Positions 9,140 to 20,035 of a stretch of DNA of 64,000 bases are shown here, piece by piece. The DNA is taken from positions 1 through 64,000 of the forward strand of contig JAHLKC010000008.1 of assembly GCA_025449115.1 (NCBI GenBank), in the 5' to 3' direction. The DNA comes from Chytridium lagenaria. Taxonomy: Eukaryota; Chytridiomycota; Chytridiomycetes; Chytridiales; Chytridiaceae. Under the pieces are notes generated by a model, which was not told where the DNA came from, searched no databases, and saw only the letters and a program-made list of their open reading frames with translations. Both the position numbers and the translations under genes were made by a program. Each line of letters starts with the position of its first letter. The first letter of the stretch is position 1.

Positions 9140-11376
9140 ATGGCAATTGCATCCATAGACTGCCCCATCTTGGCGGATGCCCTGCCGACGCTCAACATCA
9201 GCAGGACACAATGCTGCTCAACCGATTTCAACGATCCTGTCAGCTGCCGCAATAGGCGGCTTGTTAAAGTGTGAGTAGAGCTGAGTGAGCGGCATTATAA
9301 GGTGATGAACGTTGTGGCCGTAAACATGGAATGAATGACGAATCCCCCTGATTTGATTCTGATGAGTGCCCTACAATCTCTTTATTTTAATCTAGTGATT
9401 TTCGAAACTGCGCTGTCAACGGTCCGCTTTCCCCTCTCCTCCTCAAACTTACTGCCCTTACAGACTTGTGAGTATCTGTTGTTTACGCCAAAGTTATCTA
9501 ATATTGTCCAAAACAAAAGTAGGCTGGACAATTGCAATGTAACAGGGTCCTTACCTGCCTGGATATCAGCGTGGCAAAGCCTGTATCTCTTGTAAGTCAG
9601 AATATTTTTGCCTATTGTAAGAATATCAAAGCTCACACCTGTAGATCTTTGGCTGGAAACGAACTTGCAGGACCTTTGCCTTCTAGTCTGGAACGGCTTC
9701 GCAACTTAGAGCAGCTCGACCTTCGAATGAATAGTATATCAGGGGAGATTCCTTCTATACCAACCTCTTCTAGGTTAGGCCTTTTGTAAGTGATTTTTAT
9801 TTTCCCTTAAAAGTTTCAATTAATATAACTTTTGATACAAGAGATCTGTCGAATAACCTTCTAACCGGTACTATTCCGCCAAGTCTTGCGACTTTGCCGC
9901 GAATTGATCGTTTGTACGTAACCTCTTTGTTCAATTTACCCATATTCCCTAAATGTCTTCTCGGCTTCAAGGCGTCTCAATGGAAATAGACTCTACGGAC
10001 CTATACCAGCCGAGTTTGGGTTTGACCGGTCATATGTGTTTTTCGAGTTGTAAGACTTTTTGTTTTTTCTTCATATGTTTTGCCTTCATTGTCTATTAAA
10101 TATTCATCATCATTTTCTTTCTCGTTTGTTGTATGTAGAGAGCTTCATCAAAATTATTTGACTGGCCCTGTCCCGATCCTTCCGAGACAAGTTACAAATT
10201 ATACGTGAGGTTTAAATATTATTCCCCGTTTTTTACATTTTACTTTTCTCCATAGATTCGGTGGCAATTGTATTGACGAAAAAGATCTTATGAATGCCAT
10301 CACACGAACTAGGTACATTTCTTCTTTTTTTTCTCAATACCATAAAGTCTAACATGCCGTTTAGTGTTGTCCAGAAATCCAACGTGGAATGTCAACTGTT
10401 TTACAGAGCCCTTCCACAACCCTCGGGCCTTTTTGAAACCACAACCCTGCCAACACTTTTTACATCCACGTCTATCCCTGCTTCATCGTTTCCATCTTCT
10501 TCACCATCACCCATATCTACGATAACGGCTATCACTATCTCTTCCTTGGTCTTGTTTTTTATCATTGCTATCGCTGCAGGCTTAATAGTCTATCGTCGTC
10601 GCCGAAACTCCTCACTTGTCGATGCACAAGCAGAGCCACCGTCTTCAATCGCCGCCGAATTCATCCCCCCCTCGAATATCCAACCTCAGCCCGCCACTAG
10701 ACTCCCGCCGGGCTCAACCTCGAACAGAAAAAAACTGAATAGCTCTTTTTTTTCATTCGATCCGAATCTTGCAGAGGAATCGAGGGATGAATTCACCCCA
10801 TCCGCCCATTTACATGGCGACGACCCAAACTCCATTATAAACATGACAGATTCGAAAGACATTGTGACGACGAAAATGTCTTCTATAATGGACGACAACG
10901 ATGAAGCAGACGACAAGCAGGGAAATTTATTCGAAGCGACGACTTTTACACCAATATCGAATAAGGCTATTGAGGCGGGGATGATTTTAAGTGCTGTGGA
11001 ACCAGCGATCCAACAATCGAGTACGGATCTTGTGATGACGAATGCAGCATCTTGGTCATGTGAAGAGGTTTCCATGTTTTTAGTGAAATGTGGGTTTGAT
11101 GAATCTGTCGTCGATACATTTGAAGGTACAATATAACTTTTACAGTTTTTTTTTTTGTTTGTCTTTAACGATCTTCTTCCAGATGCAAAAGTGGATGGGC
11201 AGAAAATTCTTATTCTTACTGACACAGAGCTTGTTGAAATGAAAATCCGCGAAGAGAATACAAGGGTATTGGTGCGGTTTGCTATTGATCGGTTGAAGTT
11301 TATTCAGGGAAGAGGGGATTCGAGCAAAGCTCCTGGTGACTTAGTAGGCGCTTTTATGCCACCAGAGTATTCGTAA
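9140..11376 (+). CDS. LRR - transmembrane - SAM domain receptor-like protein
   Basis: Ten exons join in frame: 9140-9270, 9396-9467, 9523-9591, 9645-9785, 9842-9913, 9972-10049, 10139-10204, 10256-10312, 10365-11125 and 11183-11376. They give about 546 residues. After an N-terminal cap with paired cysteines (DCPILADALP, QCC) come plant-type leucine-rich repeats of the GxIP/GPLP kind (LAGPLPSSLERL, LTGTIPPSLATL). A Cys-containing cap (NCIDEKD, VECQLFYRA), a Ser/Thr/Pro stem, one membrane helix near residues 255-285 with basic stop RRRR, and a C-terminal SAM domain (WSCEEVSMFLVKCGF ... DGQKILILTD) follow. Most introns are phase 2 and separate single repeats, so repeats can be gained exon by exon. 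The start is uncertain: the ATG used leaves only a short leader before the first Cys, so a signal-peptide exon or an indel upstream is probable. It is convergent with a paralogue. Confidence 0.85.
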
Positions 11377-11999
11377 AAGCGTCTTTTCAAGAGATGCGAG
11401 TGGTTGTTTACTATTTATAAGTGATAAAGTTCTGTTTTTTCGTGTTCTTTCTCTTTTGTTTTTGCTCGTAACGACTGTATCTTCGTTACCCTCGCCTAAG
11501 CCTTTCGAATTTGTTTTGGGTTCAAGAGAAATTCAAAGAAAATACCATGAGGGCAATTTGAATTAAGTTGGAATAAAGTTGATAACGAACTGACGACATG
11601 AACATAAACCATCCAAACTAGTAAAATGGATGATTATAGTAAACTGGTGAACGCGAGGAAACGCGAAAAAAATCTTTTAAAAATTAGAGCACCCGATAAT
11701 TATAATTTAATTCAAAGTGATATAGAATCTCGGTAGCGGCTTGAAAGCCATCATCATTACATATTTAATAATTTAAATCAGAGCGGTAAAAACTCTTTGC
11801 AAATGAAAAAAAAAAAAATAAAAATAAAAATTGGCTGTTTCCACACAATTTTGAAATTATAACCAAACAATAAAGTACGATCGCAATAACCAGAGTTCGA
11901 TTGCATAGAGCGAAATGATATATAATTTAAAAAAGGAAAAATCGCAAGTCGTTCAAAAATAAATAGAATGAATAGAGACCAGCACAAAAAAAAAAGACC
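11377..11999. other. Convergent 3' spacer between the two LRR genes
   Basis: AT-rich sequence with A/T runs separates the stops at 11376 and 12000. It should contain both polyadenylation regions. No gene is seen. Confidence 0.5.
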
Positions 12000-14136
12000 C
12001 TAAGAATACTCTGGTAGTCCGTCTTGATTGACCGCAACGGGGAGCTCGGAAGTCATGTTTGCAGACCTACCATTCGCTTTGGAATACCGTAACCGTTGTA
12101 TCGCAAACTCAATAAGAGCTCGACTGTTATGCTCTATGATGCCCATATCCATCAGTCTCTCTTCCGTCACCTCCATTAACAAAGCACCCGTGATTTCATG
12201 AGCTACAAGCAACACGGATCAATCATTAACATACAAAAGACTAAAAAGGCCAAAAACGAGTAATGTAGACCCACCTCCGAAAACCTCAATAACTGCAGGC
12301 CGGAACCCACATTTCGCAAGCCATGATATCACTTCTTTCCTCGACCAATCTTCAGGGTCCCTCGCCATCGAATCGTGTTCAATTATTTCATCATTATAGT
12401 CCCCTTCCTCCGTAGCACTATCCCAAGCTGACGATGTGGCAACAGTGCCACTCCGACCAACCGACGCCACGGATCCATTCGACTTTCCCATCAACGTTGA
12501 ACTCCTTCCAACCGTTGGAGCCGGATCCATCTCCGACTTGCTCAATCCCCTCATTTCGTAAAACACTATATCAGCAGGTGGAGTACGACTCTCCACCACC
12601 TCTAAATTCGCAAACAACGTGCTTGAACCTTTTTCGTTGACCGGCTGCACGATGATGGGGTGTGATGTGAATCGCGGTTCCAAATCAATGGAAGAGGATT
12701 TCGAGAAAAATGAGAAAAAAGGCCTATCGTCGATTTGTCGACGTCGGCGGACTGCATAGAGCGCCACCGAAAGTGTAAACACGACGAGGAGAGATGTTGC
12801 AATGGATACAGCGAGAACTGTTGTATTGACAGTGGTAGGTTGGGCTGGAAAAGGTAAGGATGCCGCCGTGCTTGTTCGAGGCTGAGAGATGGCGGTAATT
12901 TGGGAATTGGTGTTGTAAAAGGCTGAGCATTCGCCCGGCGTTCGCTGTCTTTTGAGGATACTAGACGTTGAATTTAACTTTTTATGTTCTGTGCACCATA
13001 AGATATGGCGGATGAAATATATACCTTGTCAAATTGGATTCGGTACCATCGGATTCCTCTATGCAATTGCCGTCCAACCTTTAAACAAACAAAATTAGGT
13101 ACGAAATAAAGATAACTATTTAATTCTCACCTAGACCCCCAGCGCCAAGAATTTGGAACTGGGCCGGTTAAATAGTTACCCTGCAATCTTCTGCTCAAAA
13201 CGATGATTATAAACATACAACTGATTTAACTACCAAAAACTTACAGGTCTCTAAGATTTCCGAGGCCTGTCACAAAATCAGGAACCTTCCCACTCAATAT
13301 ATTTCTATCTAAGCCCCTATTCGCGATGCCAAAAGAGCGTTAAAAGTAAGAAAAGTCGGATCCACTTACAATGTTGAAATGTTTCGTAAATTAGCAAAGG
13401 AAACTGGAATATCTCCAGTAAGTAAGTTAAATGCTAAGAGCTAAATATCAAAAGTCCATAAGATAAGCCAACGTCAAGTCATAGACAAAAACAAAGTAAA
13501 AGTACAGGTACACTCACAATTGTTGAAATGTCCACCAGTTCCCCAAGTTCCGCTGGAATAGGTCCTTCAAATTCATTTTGCTCCAAAATCCTATGTCAAT
13601 TTAGAAAAAAACGTAAGTTTCTAATACATGACAAAAGCCTTATCTTACAATGTGTCCAATGTCTGCAACGTTGAAATTGATTTAGGAATTCTTCCCGAGA
13701 GTTGATTTACACTCAAATCTCTGTAACAAAAGAATAAACCAACTGACGCTGTCTTAATGCCGATAGACTCACAAGCTTACAAGTTCTGTGAAACTGGAGA
13801 ATAAGTCTGGAAGTTCTCCGTAAAGCCCGCATTTGTAGAGTCTGCTGCATTTTATAAAATATTAAACGTTTGAGTATAAACAGAAATCACCTACAGTTCT
13901 TCCAGATCTGACAGCTGCATCAAAGCCGTCGGGAACGTTATGTTGATGTTCACAAGGCCCGTAGATCTAAAATATCTCAGCGATTGATTGTAAGGTATTA
14001 TTACAATAGCGGATCCGGCCTGCATCATTACAAATAATGGTAAGCCCATTACCCCCTATGCAGCAATTAGGTCTCCTGATGTTGAGCATGGGAAGGCGTC
14101 AGCAACAATGTCGCAATCCGACACCACAGATGCCAT
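12000..14136 (-). CDS. LRR - transmembrane - SAM paralogue, frame break near N-terminus
   Basis: A minus-strand paralogue of the 9140-11376 gene with the same order. The cap has SDCDIVADAF and CC, followed by about eight single-repeat exons (LTGDIPVSFANL, FEGPIPAELGEL, LSGRIPKSI), a CSAFYN cap, and a membrane helix read from about 12870-12735 with RRRR. The C-terminal SAM domain (WSRKEVISWLAKCGF ... GALLMEVTEERL) is split by intron 12203-12274. The stop is at 12000 and both paralogues end in PEYS. Near 14089-14094 the frame slips by one base relative to the paralogue (GCCTTCCCATGCTC, where one more C restores ADAFPMLNI). This is either an assembly indel or a real lesion. As in the paralogue, the signal peptide is not identified. 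Confidence 0.75.
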
Positions 14137-14139
14137 GAG

Positions 14140-15500
14140 TATGTATCAATCAGTGTGTCTTCTCTTTTTGGCGTCAACTTTGCTGAAACGGAGGAGGTTG
14201 CACAGGAAACAAGCATGTCATTGCAAGGGTAATCTATCATGCAACGAACTATAAAGTAGTATTTACTGAACTTAGAATCTTCATGTGCATGCAGAATTAA
14301 GAGAGTTTAAATTACACGACCTCATTAGTCGCCATCCGTCATCTTGATCCGCTCATGTACGATCCCAAGTTCACGTCAGACGAGAGACTCGGTCCTAAGT
14401 CAGCCCATTATCAATGATTTAGCACATCTGTCAATGCTTGGAGGGCCGGGTTCTAAACCGTTCGTGGACATGTAATTTTAAAGAGGTGATTCCCGTGTAC
14501 CAACCTTTCTCACGAATCCTATACGAGAATTTTGAGCATGTGCACGTGCTGTCAAAAAGCTAGGCGCCAAGTATTCCATTCAGTTCAATTTTCTGTAACG
14601 GAAAGAGAGTATCAGATCTCATCATAATTAATTATATTCCGAAAGTGCATTCAGTCGTAACTTTCTTTTCACAAACTCTTCTTCCGTACCCACGACAGCC
14701 TCCTCAGTTTTCAGAAGGTTTTGCGGCCTTGGAATCGAATGGTGGAGAAGAGGCCGCAATTTCCTCAGTCTTCTAAGGGTACATTCGGCATTATGCGGGC
14801 TGTCGCCAGGTGCATAAAACGCCTTACTACATAAAACGATAAGTTACTCTGATACGTGCTGATATAAGGCATATTTAGGGAATCACATGCATGGACTAAG
14901 TTGGCGTCGGAATCCTACTTCGTATAGATGGACTCATGTCGCGAACTTCCAGGCCTAGTGTGTATATTGTGGGATCCAAAGGTTCAAACATGGACCTATC
15001 CATTTCGAATATCACGTAAACACATGATATGCGATGACCAGTTAACATAAACGAGGAAAGTATTATAAACGTAAAGGATAGCAGGAGGATAAAGTCTTTT
15101 GTGTTTAACATGCTTCAGAATTGGTATGCGGGGAGTCGATCGATGAATAAAAATATGTTGGAGGACGAAGGTGTAATGTAACCACGATTCGTTTTGCCGC
15201 TGTGAAAAGTACGCAACTAATCAAATGGAAAAAACTGCCCTTACTGGTTCTGTTGCTTTGACGAGATAAATTTGGCGTCGTCTGACTGGTGAAACGGTAA
15301 AAGCGATAATCAATACCTTTAAGAAGCATCCGAGGACGTGAGGAATATAAATCCGCATATTTTTAAAATAAAACTGGTTATATTCATTGAAAAGGTGAAA
15401 CTTCTAGATTCCCCATCTCCGACGTCAAACCCAGAAAAAATCAAGTGAATATAGCAGACGAGGCCTCGACCACAATCTCACAGCTCAGTCGCATCTAGGT
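14140..15500. other. Spacer with one possible small membrane ORF
   Basis: Mostly no recognisable coding. A minus-strand 71-codon frame at 14896-15111 begins with a strongly hydrophobic stretch (FILLLSFTFIILSSFML), which could be a signal anchor, but it has no other support. The rest is unassigned. Confidence 0.3.
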
Positions 15501-16236
15501 TCAGACAAGGTTGATGTTCACCTCGATGTTTCCCTTTGTAGCACGGCTATAAGGGCAAGCCTAAAATATCAATCAATAAAATGTTCCATAAAACGAGACT
15601 CCTCTCACATCATGCGCAGCCGCAACGACCTTCTTCGCGCTCTCAGCATCTAACCCAGGAAGCTTAACGTCGAGATCAACAGCAAGGGCGAATCCGGGTG
15701 CGTCAACGGGAGGTCCACTAAATGTAAACGGTGATGGGTCAGTACATATTGAATCTGCCATGCATCAAGGAAAACTTACATGTGAACCTTTGCGGTGACA
15801 GTTGTGTCTTTAGGAATCTTGACACCAAGCTTTCCAGCAACAGCGTTCAACGCACCAACGTAGCAAGCAGAGTAACCAGCCGCAAAAAGAATCTCGGGGT
15901 TGGCGTGGTTGCATCGTTCCCGGGCCTTTAAAACAAAAAGTGAGAACCCTGAAAGAGTGCCATTGCAAGCGATAATTCAAAAGTTGAGACTACCTCCAAG
16001 AGCCTTGGGGTAGGCAAGCTTCGCAGTGAATCCCTCAGCTCCCTTCACAGACCCTCCTCGGCCAAGCGCATCTGCAGTCGCCTCTGCGGTGTAGATTGGC
16101 CTACATGACGACGTAAATAGTTAGAACTTGATGGGAGGATGCGATTAGCCTACTTTATCTTGACGATACCGCGTCGCTGCACCACCTGGCGCACAGCAGA
16201 GTTGCGGACGATACGGGAAGCAGCTTGCATGAACAT
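15501..16236 (-). CDS. Ohr/OsmC-family organic hydroperoxide resistance protein, probably mitochondrial
   Basis: Five exons (16236-16154, 16100-15994, 15948-15780, 15717-15609, 15560-15501) join in frame to about 175 residues. The family reduces organic and lipid hydroperoxides with a reactive cysteine pair. Here the pair is GYSACY and [14 protein letters not shown], and the Glu-containing [10 protein letters not shown] block is present. The first ~27 residues are rich in Arg and Ala with no acidic residue ([19 protein letters not shown]), as in a mitochondrial presequence. Exon 3 was begun at the CTTTCAG acceptor (15948) because the nearer AAAG acceptor breaks frame. That choice adds about eight unconserved residues, so the boundary is tentative. 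Confidence 0.85.
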
Positions 16237-16761
16237 TTTTTGCAAAGGATAACGAAACAAAGTTTTGAACAATTTCAAATCTGACGATTATTGATAATAA
16301 TGTTGAAGTAATCGAACTTGCCATCACTTCCTGCAAAAACAGTCGTCATCATTGCCTCAGAAATCCTTACGGAAGAAAAAAAAAACCGACAGTGGGTCGT
16401 CACAACGTCTGTTGAATAGATAAATGTTATGCTTCATGTGCTATAAGGATGATGGATGGTGGAAAAAAGGGGGATTTCAAGGCTTGCGAGAATCGGTGAA
16501 AGGAAATACTCCTTGCCGAGACACCTGTAGGTAAATTAGCTTCTGAAAAGCGCCTCAGCGTCTGAATCCATGGATGCATGGTTGAGATGTAGGTAAGTGC
16601 TTGAGGTATCGTCTGCATATATTATTAAATGCGTTTTGGGACCGGTTTGTACGAATGAGGGACGATACACTGAAAGAAGAAAATCAAAGATGGACCTCGT
16701 AAAAGGGGATTGATGCCGTCCATCTTATGAAGATCCAGAGCAAGCGAAAAGTGCAATGGCA

Positions 16762-16866
16762 TTAGAAGCTCCTCAGAACCTTATTGTGGGCAAGATAGCC
16801 GCGGGCCAAGTGCTCCAAGCAACGATGACGTTGGGCCGCCTCCACGTCATTCCGGTCCTCTAGCAG
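16762..16866 (-). other. Orphan terminal exon
   Basis: A 35-codon minus-strand segment starts right after a good acceptor (TTTGCTTTCCAG) and ends in TAA at 16762-16764. It encodes an amphipathic helical end with AAQRHRCLEHLARGYLAHNK. It looks like the last exon of a gene, but I could not find preceding exons in 16870-17700, so it may be a remnant. 16240-16760 shows no gene. Confidence 0.3.
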
Positions 16867-16869
16867 CTG

Positions 16870-17790
16870 GAAAGCAAAAAGTGTGTTGATGCAGACTTGC
16901 AAGTATTTTTCAAAGAAACCTGCCTAATGTTAGCGTTAATCGGAATATGTTCAAACATACAACCACACTATAACTCGATTATAGCTTATTTTCGAGCTAA
17001 TCATGTCAAATCCCTGGATCCAGGCCCCCGAGCCCTCCCTGCTCCTTTACATAAGATAGATAAGGAATATTTGGTACAGCAGGTATTCTGGCATTTCAAA
17101 TATATATCAAGTGTCGGACGATGGAATTATTTCTTAACAGTACCCTTCGTTATCAACAAATAACAAATTAAATGTGTATAATGTTGGTTTTCTGCAAATA
17201 ATACACTTTAATGAGCGAGCGTCTACACGACGACGCGTACGTACGCTAGGTTTGCACCTATGGGCTTTAAACGTTCCAATTCCCACCTTAAGGAGGATGA
17301 CTCACATGCGACGGTGCGAGTTGAAGAAGTACGGCAAGTAATGTTAAATGATGTTTATTATTAGCCAAAGATCAGACGGAAAGAAAAACCATATCGGGTT
17401 ATAAGTATCGTGCATTCTTTTTCGCCATCACAAAATGTGTATTAATAAAGAACTCTACTCATGTTTAGTATGTAACCTCCTGTATAGTCTCATTGTATCT
17501 TGTCTCTTCAACACACCAACGCATTGACGACCTTTCGTGATTTATTTTTTCTGATAAGTGCACAGGGTTTTCAAGCTTTCGCGTGCAGGAGTTCGAAACT
17601 CTTACGATTTTCACCTTTAATCCCTTGTGAATACATATATAATAAATACTATGATTATATAAAAAAGGTAGTAAGGATTAAGGCCGGACTGTAGGAGAAT
17701 AGACAGGTGTTTATTGCATAACTAATCAACAAATCCAACATACACATAAAAATAAGCGATGAAGATATATTCCACAATCATTGTATCTTC
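16870..17790. other. No gene seen
   Basis: AT-rich spacer. GGAGTTCGAAACTC around 17588-17601 resembles a tRNA T-arm, but no tRNA cloverleaf can be built around it. Confidence 0.4.
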
Positions 17791-17797
17791 TCGTTCT

Positions 17798-18112
17798 TCA
17801 GGCCGTCGGGAAAGTGACCGAAGGGTAAGCTCCCGAGTTGAGGCATTGCTCAAAGGCCGTCTTACACTTTGCCTTGTTCCTTGTAGCAAACGCCACATGT
17901 TGACCATTACGTCCTTGAGCGATAGCCTCTGACAAGGCATTCTTTTCCGCCATCTGATTGCACTTTTGGTCGAGGGCGATGCATTTAGGTAAGTGGGTCT
18001 CCTTGCAGCCTTTTACGCGGGATTGGGCACAACCGGGAGTTGGGGATGCGGTGACTTGAGAGATGCTGAGAGCGCAGGCGGTGAGGGCGAGGAGGATGTT
18101 GCTGAGATGCAT
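17798..18112 (-). CDS. Small secreted cysteine-rich protein
   Basis: A single open frame of 104 residues starting at ATG 18112. It begins with a typical signal peptide (MHLSNILLALTACALSISQ, cleavage likely after VTAS). The mature part is about 80 residues with six cysteines (C-x7-C-x7-C-x6-C then C-x6-C), which is compatible with three disulfides. I do not recognise the family. Size, secretion signal and even Cys number fit the broad class of small secreted fungal proteins, but function cannot be read from sequence. No intron is needed. Confidence 0.65.
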   Translation of the reverse strand: MHLSNILLALTACALSISQVTASPTPGCAQSRVKGCKETHLPKCIALDQKCNQMAEKNALSEAIAQGRNGQHVAFATRNKAKCKTAFEQCLNSGAYPSVTFPTA

Positions 18113-19555
18113 GGTTGTGGGTTTAGGAGGATGGGTTGGGGATTGGACGGTGAAGGTTATCTATTCCACACGATAAAAAAAATGGATGAACACGAAGAAG
18201 TCAGAATTAGGAGGGGAGGAAGAGGGTTCTTACTCAATTCAAGTAATCACAGCTGAGAGTTGATGGATGGGGTTTGAACGCGAGGAAAAGGGATGGTTTT
18301 TATATCCGTAATTAAATCACTCTTTCACCCAACTACAATAACTTTCAGTCTCAAAGTAAATAGACGTTATATCCTAGCCGCTCGTATCGTTTACGCGATA
18401 TAACTAGCCACTTCACATATGTCGTCATATTTTTAAAGAGGAATGTACTAAGGTATCGTGAAAAAAGATCTATAGTTCTGTTATATTTACTCAATTGTTC
18501 ATGGCGCCCACCCTCTTTTTTTTCCTCAATTTTAAGTCAACGAACACCATTCGACCCTCAAAACTACTTTTTAAATTTCACATGTGTAATGGCTTTTAGA
18601 GGGGAGCCTTTTTTGGACGGCATTGGTCCATGGATGGAAGACACTTTTTAAAGCCCATCATTTGAGGTGGAAACTTTAAATCAACTCGGTGCAGTAGGGT
18701 TTTTTTTTTTTTTAAAAAAACCAGTTTTACTAACCTGCAAATCAGGCCTAATGGATATACATCTAATTATTATTATAAAACAAAAAACAAACAAAACAAC
18801 CAAACTCCACACAGCCAATATATGCCTAGCCACCCCCTTCTGGATGGCAAACGCAATCCGCTAAAAAAAACCGGCGCAGCGTCACGAATTCATTAACCCA
18901 TCGACTTTTCTGATGACGTTGTAATCTTACAAAAATATGCAAGCTGAATATGTAGGAAAATCAATAATGTCATCCAAGATTCTACCTTAAAAATAGTTGA
19001 TAATGTTATGCAATTGGTTTTAATCTTGGGTTTTCACCGTTGATTCTAATTAACCTTCAGTGGTAATTTTTGAATTTTTAATTTGTAATTTTTGGCTGTT
19101 TGAGGAACAAAAAAAAAACAAAACAACAAAAACGCCTCAGCAGAGATTGAATGCTCCAAAGTACTCGGCAAGCCACTATTTCCGTCTTAGCCTCTACCTC
19201 CTCGCCTTCTTTTATCTCAGTTCCTACTTTGCCGTGAGCTTCCATGCCTCTCAAAGTCATTCCATCGATTCTCTCTCTTTCACCATACGCGTTCAAACTC
19301 CCATGGACGATTTGCTAGAGACTGAGAACCTAAGTGATGGCAAAGCTTCGGGTGTGTAAAGAGTTTTCTTTTGTCCAATATGCCTATAATCAGTACTGCG
19401 GTGAAAGGCAGGTAATACTTGATGGTTAGTGTCCCTGAATATCCATAACGGAAACGAGATCACCACAAAGACTATCGTTAACCAAGGGAAAGTTGTGGGG
19501 TTAACGCACATTGCCGCTCCCACGTATCTGCGGGGAGAAGTCACGAATTCCTATG
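18113..19555. other. Spacer without convincing gene
   Basis: AT-rich with long A/T runs. A minus-strand 83-codon frame at 19293-19544 contains one hydrophobic segment (WLTIVFVVISFPLWIF) but has no further support. Confidence 0.35.
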
Positions 19556-19559
19556 GACA

Positions 19560-20035
19560 CTCTTTTTCACAGAGTGTAGCTCTCACAAGGTGATTTATTT
19601 CCGAAGGACGGTATAATGCGATAAAATCTGTAAAAAACTATGTTAACCAAAAAGCATCAACACCCGACAACAAAGACATTCATGTGTGTTTGTTAAAACA
19701 AGGAACACGAGTCAGGTTGAATATGGGGAAGGTGTTGCGACGTATATGAAAACAACGGGTTCTTTTCGGCACTTTTTAACATTCACAGTGCAGCTCTTAC
19801 AGCGTGTTTTTTAGGACGGTATAATGCGATAAAAAGACACCATCACCGACCATCTCCAAAGGACTTTGTATATTCGTTATACTACAAACTAAGTGAGAAC
19901 AAGCGAAAAAATAAGGTTAACGGTATGATGTGTTGCGAAGCGTGAAGAAACGGGTTCTTTTAGGCATTTTTTAACGTTCACAGTGTAGCTCTTTCAATGG
20001 GTTTTGCCAGGACGGTAGAATGCGATAGCATCTTA
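19560..20035. repeat. Three degenerate tandem repeats of about 190-215 bp
   Basis: The words TCTTTT..CACAGTG-AGCTCT and GACGGTATAATGCGATA recur together with their spacing near 19607, 19824 and 20012 (the last as GACGGTAGAATGCGATA). ACGGGTTCTTTT also recurs. The units are diverged. A minus-strand 98-codon frame at 20033-20329 follows directly, but it is not recognisable and I do not call it a gene. Confidence 0.55.
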
